From Tubulanus polymorphus (Eukaryota > Nemertea > Palaeonemertea > Tubulaniformes > Tubulanidae): 64,000 bases of DNA. The notes beneath the pieces are model-generated. The model saw only the letters and a list, made by a program, of their open reading frames with translations. It had not been told where the DNA came from and ran no database searches. The position numbers and the translations under genes are program-made. This document shows, one piece after another, positions 53,028 through 64,000 of this stretch (the stretch's first letter is position 1; each line of letters opens with the position of its first letter). Location: NCBI RefSeq assembly GCF_964204645.1, contig NC_134032.1:1366501-1430500 (forward strand), in the 5' to 3' direction.

Positions 53028-55815
53028 TATTGATGGGATGCATCGATTGAAGAAATTCACTATAGCTGTAAGACTGTATGTCGGGTTGCTCCACAATCCC
53101 GGGCTATTTTTAGTGTAGATTCGGTCAGACTTTGGTCACTTTTTTGACGAAGGGCTTGAACATGGATATAAAACGACCACCACTGGCCACTGTGTGTCGC
53201 GGTACAATTCCGAGATAGATCTTTTCAAAATTCTGTCGCTCCCTTCCTTTGTTTTGTTCACCAGCGCGAATCAAACATATACGCAAAAGAATCCGTGTTT
53301 GTGACTGCGACAGACATCGATTTGAAGAGAGTATTTTGCACTGGATGATCCTCTTTACAGAAATCAGCGGTGATTTTCGCGACGACGGAAAAAAAAGCAA
53401 AAACGATCAGTTATAGTAATTATAGACAATGGATACAAGTGTTTAACGTGTTGACACTATCAGCACTCGAATGTGTCATCGAGTAAAGAGTATCATCAAC
53501 TATAATCAACTAGCATCAACTCATCTCAGCAAATATACATTCTACATTACCGTCCTTCCCCTTACCCCAAAACTATCGATCTTCTCTGACTATCATATCC
53601 AAGCATGGACGAAAACGTTTTAGAGTCGATGATCCGAGCGACAAAAAAAAAAACAAAATGGTGGCGTTTTCAATCGTAGAAAAATAGGATTTAGTGTCTC
53701 GCGTTTGGATTGGTCTAGAGATTAGGATTTATGTTGTTTTTTAAGGGTTATAATTATAGGGTTCACAATGGATGATAGTGACCTATAATGGGCTATTAAA
53801 AGTTTGGTGATTACTTAGAATTGTGGCCATAAGAATAAGAAAGATCGCCTTCTGTTGCACAGTTCTCCCTTTCCACTCTCCATGTTCCCTTTTCATCTCT
53901 TCGAAAATCTGATTTTATCAGGGGTCACGACTGAACAAATGCCCTGGGTAGTCGAGCTTTAGTAAAGTACCTATATGTTTGAATCCTAAGACTTGTTGTT
54001 AGAATGACCCCCGAATTTAGATAACACCGCAATGGACCTAATCAATTTGGACGGGTCTCAATTAATTTCGATAATAGGAATTAATTTCAGTTAAGAGACG
54101 AGATATTGTATATGAATGTATATTAGACACGTTCGATCAGGCGATACTAAGACGTTTGAGTTCACGCTGCTGATAATACTCTGATGTCAGTCTGATGCTG
54201 CTGCTGCTGCTGCCGCTGCCGCTAATGCTGCTGCTGCTAGCTCAGACGAGAGACTGTAGCCTACGCGAACTCATCTCTTACAACATCGATAAAACACGGT
54301 TCTATCTCTCTATATCTCGTAGCAAACGCTGTGTAATTAGGCTTTAAAACGCTCGTTGTTGTCTAGTTGTTCCGTGGCTTCTTAATACCGCTCGCTCGTT
54401 CGTTCGTTCGTTCGTTCGTTCCTTCCTACGAGATACGGAGAGCAAAAAAAAATTCATTTCGCGGTGGCCCTCAACTAATAGGATTAAACCGAAACTCTCT
54501 GGCCCAGCAGGCGCGTTTATCAGTCAGGATTTCTTACCATTCTCGACCTACCGTGAACAAGACAGGTAAGAAGATAAAATGCATTAAAGCCGTTCGTTTA
54601 AGAGGTTTTTCGTATTCGTTTCTGGCTATTTCGAACCATATTAAAAGCTAATTTTACCTATTATCAATTTTCATTAATTGTTGATTTGATTGCGTTCGCC
54701 AATTGTCAAACATTTTGTAATTATCAATATTGCCCGCCCGAGGTTTCCGGCTCAAACCTAAGCCGATTCGTGACGAAACACCTTACCTCGCTCGAAATCG
54801 TAAAGCCTTCTTAAATTCGTACCAGGAGCTCATTTATTTTTCGTGCTTATCGAAATAAGAAAGATATCGCGTGTTGGGAATCCTTGAAAGATGGGATAAA
54901 TGTTTATTTAGTTGCGCGCGTGTATTTGGAGTTAATGAAAAATCCTCGCAAACCTCGAAGACCCTCATCTATATATCAAACCAGATTTAATCTTGCTCAT
55001 CAAGACATAAAAAAGATTCGGTAATCAATTTTGGTTTTCGACATGAAACAGCGTTTTTTTTTTAGAATGTTGGAGTAATCAGCAGTCTGATTACTTCAAG
55101 GTAGAATCAAGTGTTTCAGCCGATTTATAGGGACGCGTCAATATTGTTACTTAGGAAATGTCAAAATCATTTACATTGGGTAGACACAGAACGTGGGGTA
55201 GTTGTGAATTGGAAGCCTCATATTTGAGCTCCCATGCGTTGTGGCAGATATTCCTTTAAGGCGATCTAATCTAATAGGTTGTTAAGATGGCTGTCAATAG
55301 TTTACATGATAACCCGTGATCATCTTTTGAAGCGATAACGAAGTGAAAAAGCCATTTGTGAGAAGGTAACCGATTCTTGATTACATAAAGCGCAAGTCTC
55401 GGGTGCATGCTATTTAATGAAGTCATCATTTAAAATCGTGGGATTCGAGCCCGCATGAATTGTAGCTACCGCGACTAAAGAGCCGTTTTAGATCGGTTCC
55501 GAGGCCCGCTGCACCTATTCAAACTTCCAAGACGTCTGGTAAACTATTTCTTATCGTTTTAAGAGCATTTCTTCCGTTATCGATATAATCTAAAATAAGA
55601 ATAAGATGATTGGACAACGCACATCTTCAAACCCACGTTTTGTCCTGACCCATTTATGTTATTAGCTCTATCAATATTTCATAACCGGTTACATTAAACG
55701 TTTTAGAGTCTCTTACAGATATAGAAAATCACATTGATGGAATTTTCTATGGCGCTATTGTACTTGTATTGTGTTTGGGTGTTGATGGAATTTTCGCGGG
55801 TCCCGCGCGGTTCTT
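53028..55815. other. No recognisable gene
   Basis: Holds a (CTG)n-like run at about 54198-54240 and (CGTT)n at about 54392-54422. The small ORFs at 53125 (-) and 54367 (+) have no domain or splice support. Confidence 0.35.
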
Positions 55816-55915
55816 NNNNNNNNNNNNNNNNNNNNNNNNNNNNNNNNNNNNNNNNNNNNNNNNNNNNNNNNNNNNNNNNNNNNNNNNNNNNNNNNNNNNN
55901 NNNNNNNNNNNNNNN
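55816..55915. other. Assembly gap of exactly 100 N
   Basis: A 100-base N run is the usual placeholder for unknown gap size. ORFs crossing it are artefacts. Sequence order across this point depends on scaffolding. Confidence 0.99.
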
Positions 55916-56194
55916 CATCATCTGAGGTTTTTGGTTTTGATAATCATGGTCAAACCGAGAAAAGAAATTGCAAATCTTTTTTATATTACCCTCTCCCCTC
56001 CCTCTTAGATACCCTCACCTCTCCTAACGCTCCTTCCACTCTTCCACACTATACTCCGCTCTATCCACTCTCTTCTGTTCCACCGCACTATTCTGATCCT
56101 GTGTCTGTGTCGTTATGATGAAGTTGTATCCAGATAACAAACAGTCCCAGTGGAGCGATAAAACATATTGAGACATGTTCTCATTATACATCTT

Positions 56195-56632
<438 letters not shown>

Positions 56633-57380
56633 AAAAATACCCGATTTGAAATCGGATAAATGCCATTGAAACTGGCTTTATACCGGAGGGTCCGTTATTC
56701 CCTATTCTTACACGATTTCAGCCTCTCGGTGACGTCACAGGGTTGGTTTCTATAGACACGGATAGATGTATCTCGCTAGTAACCGATAACTATTAATGCA
56801 TTCGGTTAAAAAGTGATTTGTTTACCCAAATGGGACACTTTCCCACGCATTAGCGAAGCTTCCCTAATTGATACCGATCAGGGCAAACAAATGGCCATTC
56901 AAACTACACATTACCGCGGAAATATTTTCCATCATGTTCAGACCTTTGTAAAAAGCCTAAATTGGGGGCATTTCAATGTTGTGCTATCTATGATTTTGCT
57001 GTAATTTGGGCGGTTTCATGTTGTCGCTAATCTACGGCGAGTCGGTGCTCGATTAAGCGTTTAAAACGCGACCGTTAGGCCAGATACGTTTGAAATTCAA
57101 ATTCCGATAGAAAATCGGAATCGAATTCGATTTTACCCGGTAATCCTCGTCAATTGAATTAGTAGAAAGATTGATTTTCCTTCATTTAAACAAACTCATT
57201 TATTTTAAAAGTATTAGTTGCGCTATTTCATTGCCGTATTTGAATTTCTAAATTCACGGTTGCGTGTTTGTAACGAGGTGTTCAAGTCATCACCTACACT
57301 TACTGAACAGTTGAAACAACGTCGGATTACCGGATTATCCTACGCCGCACGGATTAAAATGATGTCGTTTTTATTTACAG

Positions 57381-57442
57381 ATTAGGCTTGATCGGGATCA
57401 TCGACACGATATTCGATTGTAAGCTGGTTTGGTTGTACCAAG
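57381..57442 (+). other. Candidate orphan exon, hydrophobic
   Basis: Acceptor ttttatttacag, donor CAAG|gtagga. The only open frame (phase 2 in, 1 out) gives LGLIGIIDTIFDCKLVWLYQ. It could be a membrane-spanning exon of a plus-strand gene whose other exons were not found. Confidence 0.25.
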
Positions 57443-57602
57443 GTAGGAAACGGTTTCTATAGTTTTGAATACATACATTGTTGACTGATACAGAGTGACT
57501 CGTTATTGACTAACAGAGTCTCACGCTACAAACTCACAGTCTCCCTCCCAGCATCCTCGCTTGCCAGGGGTCAGTATCACTCCCGAACTCGCTTCCACCA
57601 GC

Positions 57603-57893
57603 CCCCTGGCCTCACGAAGCGTGATTTCATTACTGGCGCTGTTGCGCATGACGTCATATATCGATTTGCGAAATACTTCCTTGTTCGGTAAAACGTTCGC
57701 TGATTGGTCCATTTAACGGGAAAACCAACAGAAGTCTACTGACGGTTTGTTACATGCGCTGTGATTGGTACGACCGGATTCTGGTCGGCTAGTAACGACT
57801 CCAACGACTCGTGAGGTCAAGGGGTTCGGGGGAACAGCTTTAGCGTAGTGGGTTCGAATCCCTTGACGAGTGAAGATGCCCTCCCAGGTTCAG
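57603..57893. repeat. SINE-like repeat, copy 2 with a tRNA-type B box
   Basis: Partner of 44583-44893. It ends with tagcgtagtgggttcgaatc: an A-box-like word fused to a perfect B box (GGTTCGAATCC), as if a tRNA head lost its middle. The overlapping ORFs near 57506-57712 are shadows. Confidence 0.65.
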
Positions 57894-58981
57894 TTGCGGG
57901 GTGAGGGTGGGTCCTGGGACACTAAAGTTTGGCGCGAAGATTTTTTGAAGTTTTAGTTTGTAGCAGAACGATAAGAATTTACGAGATAGTTCGTAGCTTT
58001 CGTAGTTATAAGAGGAATGTCTGTTTATGACCGCCGGGGCTACGCGCAACGGGAATAATTCTGTAAATCGCGTGTAGACGCGTTTCGTAGAGAGAATGTG
58101 AACATGCGGCCGCGGCCGCCTGTCCACCGCAAAATCTACCACATCTCACGATTGAGTATCTCTGTAAATCAGTGTGTTCAAGACATGTTTTTCTACCTTG
58201 AAATAAGGATAATTTCCCTGTATTTATTTGACTGATTGATTTGATTCACACCAGCAGGGAATTCGACAACGTGTTTGTTTCTTAAAGTACGGTACAAATT
58301 AAGTTGGACGATATTCGTGGAAATCGAAGTTTGGAAGTTCCAATTCGTGTAAACAATATTCCTTCCAGTCCGAACCGGTAACCGACTGTTTGGGGTTATC
58401 TTCATCGACTGTCTAATTGAGCGCATCCGATATTTGAAAGTGTAAGCGTTAAAGATCATACGTTGTAATATTTGGTAGTTTTCCACGTGTAATATTCAGA
58501 AAGGTTTTAGTAATATGTAATACATCTCCTCATCAAGAGTGTATAAATCGAATTCTCGAGATGGTTTGTTCCAGATGTTGACTATAGGGGTCGCGATCAG
58601 GGCTGAAAGGTACTCTAATCATCAGGTACTTTAGTAAGAATGAGGAAGGTACTCCAGCCGCCATGCGGTCGCTTGTTGCCGATCTTTTCACCCTGTCTAT
58701 TTTAAAAAAAATCCTGTAATCTGTGCTGTGTAGAACATGTTTAAGAGGTGTATGTCAGATTGATAGACTGTAATGAGATGTCGGTTCATGCAACGGTTAA
58801 ACCGGGTTTATCTATAATCTACGTACCGTATCAGTTTTAATCTATCGCGCGGATCATCTCGGATACATTCAAGGCCGCGAACCGGTCACCAGACAGACCA
58901 CGTGATTAGTACATCAGCTATTAGTATGATATCCCTTAATAACATAGATACAATGAAAGCTCGTTATAACGCTATAGTCCT
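57894..58981. other. No recognisable gene
   Basis: Two minus ORFs (57840 and 58193) lack domains and splice context. Confidence 0.35.
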
Positions 58982-59336
58982 GGGGCCGGTTACATAGTCA
59001 GGGCTTAGACTTAGACCCGTCTAAGAACAACTTAGTTATATAGCCAATCTAACAACTTAAGACCAGTCTAAGCTGATTTTAGTTCTATAACCAATCAAAC
59101 AACTTGAGACCAGTCTAGGACCAACTTAGTTATATAGCCAATCTAACAACTTAAGACCAGTCTAAGCTCATTTTAGTTCTATTACCAATCTAACAACTTA
59201 AGACCAGTCTAAGCTCATTTTAGTTCTATAGCCAATCTAACAACTTAAGACCAGTCTAAGCTCATTTGGTTCTATAACCAATCTAACAAAATAAGACCAG
59301 TCTAAACTCATTCTAGTTCTATAGCCAATCTAACAA
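58982..59336. repeat. Family B MITE expanded in tandem
   Basis: GGGGCCGGTTACATAGTC, then five or six units of agccaatctaacaacttaag, accagtctaagctcattt. The closing right end is absent. It is another case of a tandem array grown from one MITE arm. Confidence 0.8.
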
Positions 59337-59459
59337 CTCGTTGTAACGAATATTTTGAAACATTTTCGGTACAGGATTTATAATTCTAAACAGTGGGGAT
59401 TGTATTCAGTTTGGATCCTAAGGTTTGTTTTTGTTTTGGCTCTACGGATCTTGGTTTCC

Positions 59460-59605
59460 CAAGACTATGCCCTTTCATTTAACCTCATGACGGGACTGCG
59501 GTCTGGGCGCTCATTCATGTTCTCAAACTGTCTCAAAGTGCCGTCGTCTCGAGGTCGATGGACCTCTTGTCTAAAAAAGAAGTTTCCAGTTTTTTAGGCG
59601 CCATT
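59460..59605 (-). repeat. SINE fragment, inverted relative to 60994
   Basis: The minus strand reads acaagaggtccatcgacctc then gagacgac, matching acaagagaggtccaccgacc then ttgagacttcg in the SINE at 60994. Confidence 0.5.
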
Positions 59606-59639
59606 TTGTACAATTGAATTTTCCTGTTTACTTAAGATT

Positions 59640-60294
59640 GGTGAAATGATCAACTCTGATCGACTCTGTGATCATTTCTGATCGAATCTGTGATCAACTC
59701 TGATCAACTCAGTCGATCATTTCCACGAATGTTATGCGATATCTACAAGGCGTCGATCAACTTTGAGAGCCCTCGGTGGTTTAGATATAGCTGTTCGACG
59801 TGGTCAGTAATAATGAAACGGAGTCATCATAGTGGGACTTCTTCGATTATCGGAGTCATCATATCCGCCTAGAGTAAAGTCAGTCATCTAGACTCATAAC
59901 CTTTTACAAGGCAAAATGCCACGAGCAGATTTAAGCATATCGTCATCGTCATCGTCATCGTCGTATTGTGAAGGAAACAATTCTCAGCGTCGCATCGCGC
60001 GCTAATTAGTGATAGAGCTGATTTGTGACTTTTTACAATATCAAGGTGTCCAGGGGTTTGAATATTGAGGTATTTGTGTATAGTTTCATGGGGAGCCTGA
60101 TTCTCATCAATAAGCCGTTTATAGTAAGTCAGCTAACGGCACTTTTAGCGACAGAAGAGTCGACTGACTGTCTGTCTGTCTCTCTGTCTGTCTATCTGTC
60201 TGTCTGTCTGTCGGTATTTCCGTACATATATCTCACAGTTCCACAGTTTCGGTGATTTTAATCATGGAATATAAAACGAAACAGTCAATATAAA
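59640..60294. other. No gene; short tandem words
   Basis: Gatcaactctgatcgactct words at 59650-59710 and (TGTC)n at about 60165-60215. The ORFs here are not supported. Confidence 0.4.
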
Positions 60295-60299
60295 AGTCA

Positions 60300-60775
60300 T
60301 TGACTTTGGATCCAGCTCAGCAGTTGTCTGGCAGTTCAACAGGGTTTGATTTGACCCCGGGTCCCGTTCAACAGCTGTGTGGGTTTTATTTGTGCCCGGG
60401 TCCAGTTCCACAGTTGTGTGGGTTTAATTTGACTCTGGACCCAGTTCCACAGTTGTGTGGGTTTAATTTGACTCTGGACCCAGTTCCACAGTTGTGTGGG
60501 TTTAATTTGACCCCGGGTCCAGTCCCACAGTTGTATGGGTTTTATTTGACCCCGGGTCCAGTTCCACAGTCATGTGGATTTAATTTGACTCTGGACCCAG
60601 TTCCACAGCTATGTGGGTTTATTCGACCCTGGATCCAGTTCCACAGTTGTGTGGGTTTATTCGACCCTGGGTCCAGTTCCACAGTTGTGTGGGTTTATTC
60701 GACCCTGGGTCCAGTTCCACAGTTGTGTGGGCGTATTCGACTCTGGACCCAGTTCCACAGTTGTGTGGATTCAAA
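60300..60775. repeat. 38-41-bp minisatellite ending in MITE-like words
   Basis: About twelve units of ggtccagttccacagttgtg then tgggtttattcgaccctg (ggtcca at 60670 and 60708). The unit contains the whole terminal word of MITE family A. Confidence 0.9.
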
Positions 60776-60993
60776 AAACATGATGTCGAAAGTATTTATT
60801 GCGTTGAACGTATAGCGCCGAGCAGGTGAGATTTACGCAAACCTAGTCGATATAAACCGAACATTCACATTACTTTCTAATTTATACCACGATACATTTA
60901 GATAATACCAAATCTTTTTCTCACGATCAGGTCCTGCAGTTGTGCAAAGAATTTTAGATAACTTTAGTGAAAATTAAACGGTTTATTCATGCA

Positions 60994-61275
60994 GGCGCTG
61001 TGGTCGAGTGGTCTAAGCTGCCGGTCACTGGTCTCGTCAATCCAAGGTTTATTGGTTCAAATCCTGGTGGCGACAGAGGTTTTTGGCCGAAGGTTTTTTC
61101 TCTGGTCCATTGGGAAAAAAGAAATCTAATTTTTGAAAAAAAATCAAGTAAACAAGAGAGGTCCACCGACCTTGAGACTTCGTCGTAACGAATCTCAAAT
61201 TAGAAATTTTATTTGAAGGCGCAGGGAAGTTCGCAAACACTTTAGCTATCGGTTCACACCGCGCCTGCCTATATA
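60994..61275 (+). repeat. tRNA-derived SINE
   Basis: The head resembles a Leu/Ser-type tRNA: ggcgctgtggtcgagtggtc (A box TGGTCGAGTGG) and ggttcaaatcc (B box), about 45 bases apart. Acceptor and T stems do not pair well, so it is not a functional tRNA. The tRNA-unrelated body runs to about 61275. It gives a 73-codon spurious ORF. Confidence 0.7.
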
Positions 61276-62344
61276 CCACAAACAGCTTCACCCCGAGAAT
61301 ACCCCGATTTTATCAATAACTGCGGCGTATATACTATAGCTATCAATCAAGTCGACGATAAATTGTCGAATTGGTATCTTATCCATTTAGTAGTCAGTTC
61401 GACTGGGTTGTGTTGATCAAGTCTAATTTTACACGTAACATTAGTTCGAGGTCAAAATCTTTTAAACTGTTTTAACTCGTCGAAAATTTAAGAAGGATTA
61501 ACATCGTTGTGGCTATCATCTACACTACTGGTGCCTGTTTTTAGAATAAAGCGGTTTCCAGTATCTAGGTGCTATAACATGGCGGTCCCTCGAGGTACAC
61601 GTTGTGGCAGATTTCATTTCCTTCAGAATGACGTATGAATTAAGCGAGGGACTGCACTACAGAGCTTATTGAAATTCAATCTAAACTTATATATATATAT
61701 ACGTTTCAAAAAAATTATCGCAACAATGCGGACCTCATAGGACCGCCACAAAATGGCGCCTAGAAACCGGAAACTGGTTTATTGAGTTGAAACGTCACAA
61801 AATCATTCGCTTGTTTTTTCTTCAATCGTATTCGTCGGTTTGTCTTTAACATATGGAAATTTGAAAGCATTTGATTAGAAAACCATCGTTTTAACGTCAT
61901 TTTTTAATACAGTGTTAATAGTGGAATGCGCTCGTAACGTTGACAGTAGAATTTAAACGGCTACAAAGAAACCTTTTATTTTCTCACTACGCGCTATTAT
62001 CAACACTATCGGATATAAACACGTCGCTCATGTCGTACACGCTTCACTTTTCATATTTCGTTGCCGTTGGGAAATAGATTTTTCACTCGATTGTCTCAAT
62101 TTCACACAGAAGGCACTCGTTTCTTTTCTGCCAGTTTTCTCTGGAAAATCAGTCACGTTGTTGTTGGACTTGTGTTCAACGTAGACCCAGTTCCCAGTTC
62201 TCATCTGCGTAGGTTCGCAATCACTCGTCAAATTATTTTCATTCGATTATTATGAATGTGGAACTCGTTAAAGTTGCAGCCCGTCTAACTTCGATTTAGC
62301 CCCCCATTCAGTTTGAAGATTTGAATCGTGACTTTTCAACAGAA
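61276..62344. other. No recognisable gene
   Basis: A (TA)n at about 61690. Overlapping ORFs on both strands near 62030-62255 have no domain. Confidence 0.35.
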
Positions 62345-62755
62345 ACGTTTGGGCCCGGTCCCACAGGTCCTACACTATAACTCACAGTTACTGATCCTGG
62401 GTTCTACCGTTCTCGACCGTGTTTTACGGTTCTGGACCCAGTTCTGCAGTTTTGATTCCAGCCCGATCCACAGTTCTGATTCCAGCCCGACAATTCTGAT
62501 TCCTGTCCGACTAATTCCAGTCCGACAATTCTGATTCCAGCCTGACAGTTCTGATTTCAGTCCGACAATTCTGATTCCAGCCCGACAGTTCTGATTCCAG
62601 TCCGACAATTCTGATTCCAGCCCGACAGTTCTGATTCCAGCCCGACAGTTCTGATTCCAGCCCGACAGTTCTGATTCCAGCCCGACAGTTCTGATTCCAG
62701 TCCGACAGTTCTGATTCCAGTCCGACAGTTCTGATTCCAGCCCGACATTTCTGAG
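62345..62755. repeat. 20-bp minisatellite
   Basis: About eighteen copies of cagcccgacagttctgattc and a cagtccgacaattctgattc variant. The left edge is gggcccggtcccacagg and the right edge gttcattttcgatattttga, both MITE family words. Confidence 0.9.
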
Positions 62756-63946
62756 CTAAATTTAAATAGTTCATTTTCGATATTTTGACTCTTAATCTAA
62801 TCTAATCAGATTTTTGCAGTCGAAAAGTCCAATATTCGAAATGAACTAATTTGTAAACGGATAGCTGCAGAATTCGTTGCTGATCAAGAATATGAAGTGG
62901 GTTGATAAAAATGATACTCGCCTCCAGTTATCCCGAACGAAAGACCGTCAGTGTTCGCTGTTTATTCGGCATATAGGAATTGTTTACTCTGGGTTACAAA
63001 AATACAAACTTCTTTCACTGTAAATAATCTATGACGTATGAAACCCGTAATGTATATTGGCCTATACCGGGTATTTATAGATAGATAGTTAGTTAGTTAG
63101 TTAGCGGCGCAGCTGTATGTAACTATTAGTACATCAAATTGAAGCGACCAATTGAAAATAGGATCGAAACCGTACACTTTGTACGAATCTAAACAAGAAA
63201 AATAACTTGGAAGTTTATTGACCCCTTGAAAAAGAGAACATATTTATTGTCGACAATAAACATTATATGGCCTGATATGAATTATATGATATTAAGGGTC
63301 CATAAAGTTATTTTGGATTTGAATATACCGATAATTGAATTGAATTGACCGGTAACCAGTCTAGCTCCGATACATTGATGACGTAGTGGACATCCGCTCG
63401 AAAACAATGATTATAATTTATCAAATATTTGGTCAGAGTTATTATTTTATTCTATCAAAAAATCTAAACGACGTTTCGATCTCGCTCTAGAGATCATATA
63501 GTCAGACGTGGGCTGGTTAGTATTTTTTGTAGCTGGAGTTGAATCGTAGAAAATATCCTGCATTTTGTGAAATAAATCATGTTTAAAACACGTTACCTCG
63601 CTTCATATCATGACGTTGACGTCGACTAGGCGTTGATTACTTAGAATGAAACGTGTTTGATGAATTTGTTTTTTTGTTGTTCGTGATTATTACCGCTTTT
63701 CGGATATTGCGTGATAGCGAAGGAAGGTTTTTATATGCTTTTGATTAAATCAAAGAAATAATTTTTTCGACATTTAGAATTAGTTAATCATTTAGAATGG
63801 GGGGTTGGCGGTGGTGACCTTGACCGAATAGTGTCGGCTGCGACGACGACTTCGTGGTTGGCCATGCAATTATATAATTTGTTTTTTTTTCTGCCGTCGC
63901 GCACGCAATCCCCTGACGGCAATTTCTTAAAGTGGTTTCATCTCAG
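62756..63946. other. No recognisable gene; one Penelope-like motif
   Basis: At 63470-63510 acgacgtttcgatctcgctc and tagagatcatatagtcagac resemble the motif of the 19.2-kb palindrome. A gttagttagttag run lies near 63085. Otherwise nothing. Confidence 0.4.
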
Positions 63947-64000
63947 GCCACCACGGATCTGCGTAAGATACCTGCTGGTTTCCACCGCCGTCGAGTTGGA
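63947..64000 (+). other. Possible partial exon at window edge
   Basis: Acceptor gtttcatctcag is followed by 54 bases open in two frames (ATTDLRKIPAGFHRRRVG or PPRICVRYLLVSTAVEL). Too short to identify; it may continue beyond the window. Confidence 0.2.

Noticed and set aside
55703-56008. ORFs containing X residues
   Set aside because: They run across the 100-N gap.
60300-60815. 171-codon plus-strand ORF
   Set aside because: Encoded by the 38-41-bp minisatellite.
60994-61076. Functional tRNA gene (Leu/Ser type)
   Set aside because: A and B boxes are present but the acceptor and T stems pair poorly and a SINE body follows.

Overview
This is a eukaryotic nuclear window. It has long introns with GT-AG boundaries, very few long ORFs, heavy loads of minisatellites, microsatellites, foldback MITEs, SINE and LINE debris, and one 100-N scaffold gap. 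It looks like a marine invertebrate. The main gene is of the Compass/dve homeobox type, which protostomes and amphioxus have and vertebrates keep only as SATB. I lean to a lophotrochozoan such as a mollusc, but the window does not prove this.

Layout. 1-17.6 kb: no gene recognised, but about ten minisatellites, several foldback MITEs, a 5'-truncated LINE 3' end and possible regulatory DNA. 17.66-32.20 kb (+): a five-exon gene encoding an 852-aa Defective proventriculus/Compass-type factor: CMP (ubiquitin-like) domain, CUTL domain, two atypical K50 homeodomains. 36.78-41.36 kb (+): a second Compass/SATB-like module of five exons (CUTL, two homeodomains, AT-hook) with no CMP exons or start codon of its own. 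Its first acceptor has the same phase and first base as exon 4 of the upstream gene, so it is either a tandem paralogue or an alternative 3' half of the same transcription unit. 42.9-48.5 kb (-): a convergent gene for a three-Ig-domain, probably GPI-anchored surface protein; its signal-peptide exon was not found. 48.6-64 kb: repeats, a decayed LINE reverse transcriptase, SINEs, the assembly gap, and two or three weak orphan exon candidates.

How the parts may work together (inference). The two CUTL/homeodomain modules could use one CMP multimerisation domain in different splice forms. Three of the four homeodomains have Lys50, which fits TAATCC-type targets, and clustered TAATCC sites lie upstream and in introns of the gene. 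CTCF-like cores occur as single sites and inside minisatellites on both sides of the modules, so the repeats may take part in insulation or chromatin folding. Several MITE families share one terminal consensus, and several minisatellites appear to have grown from MITE ends.
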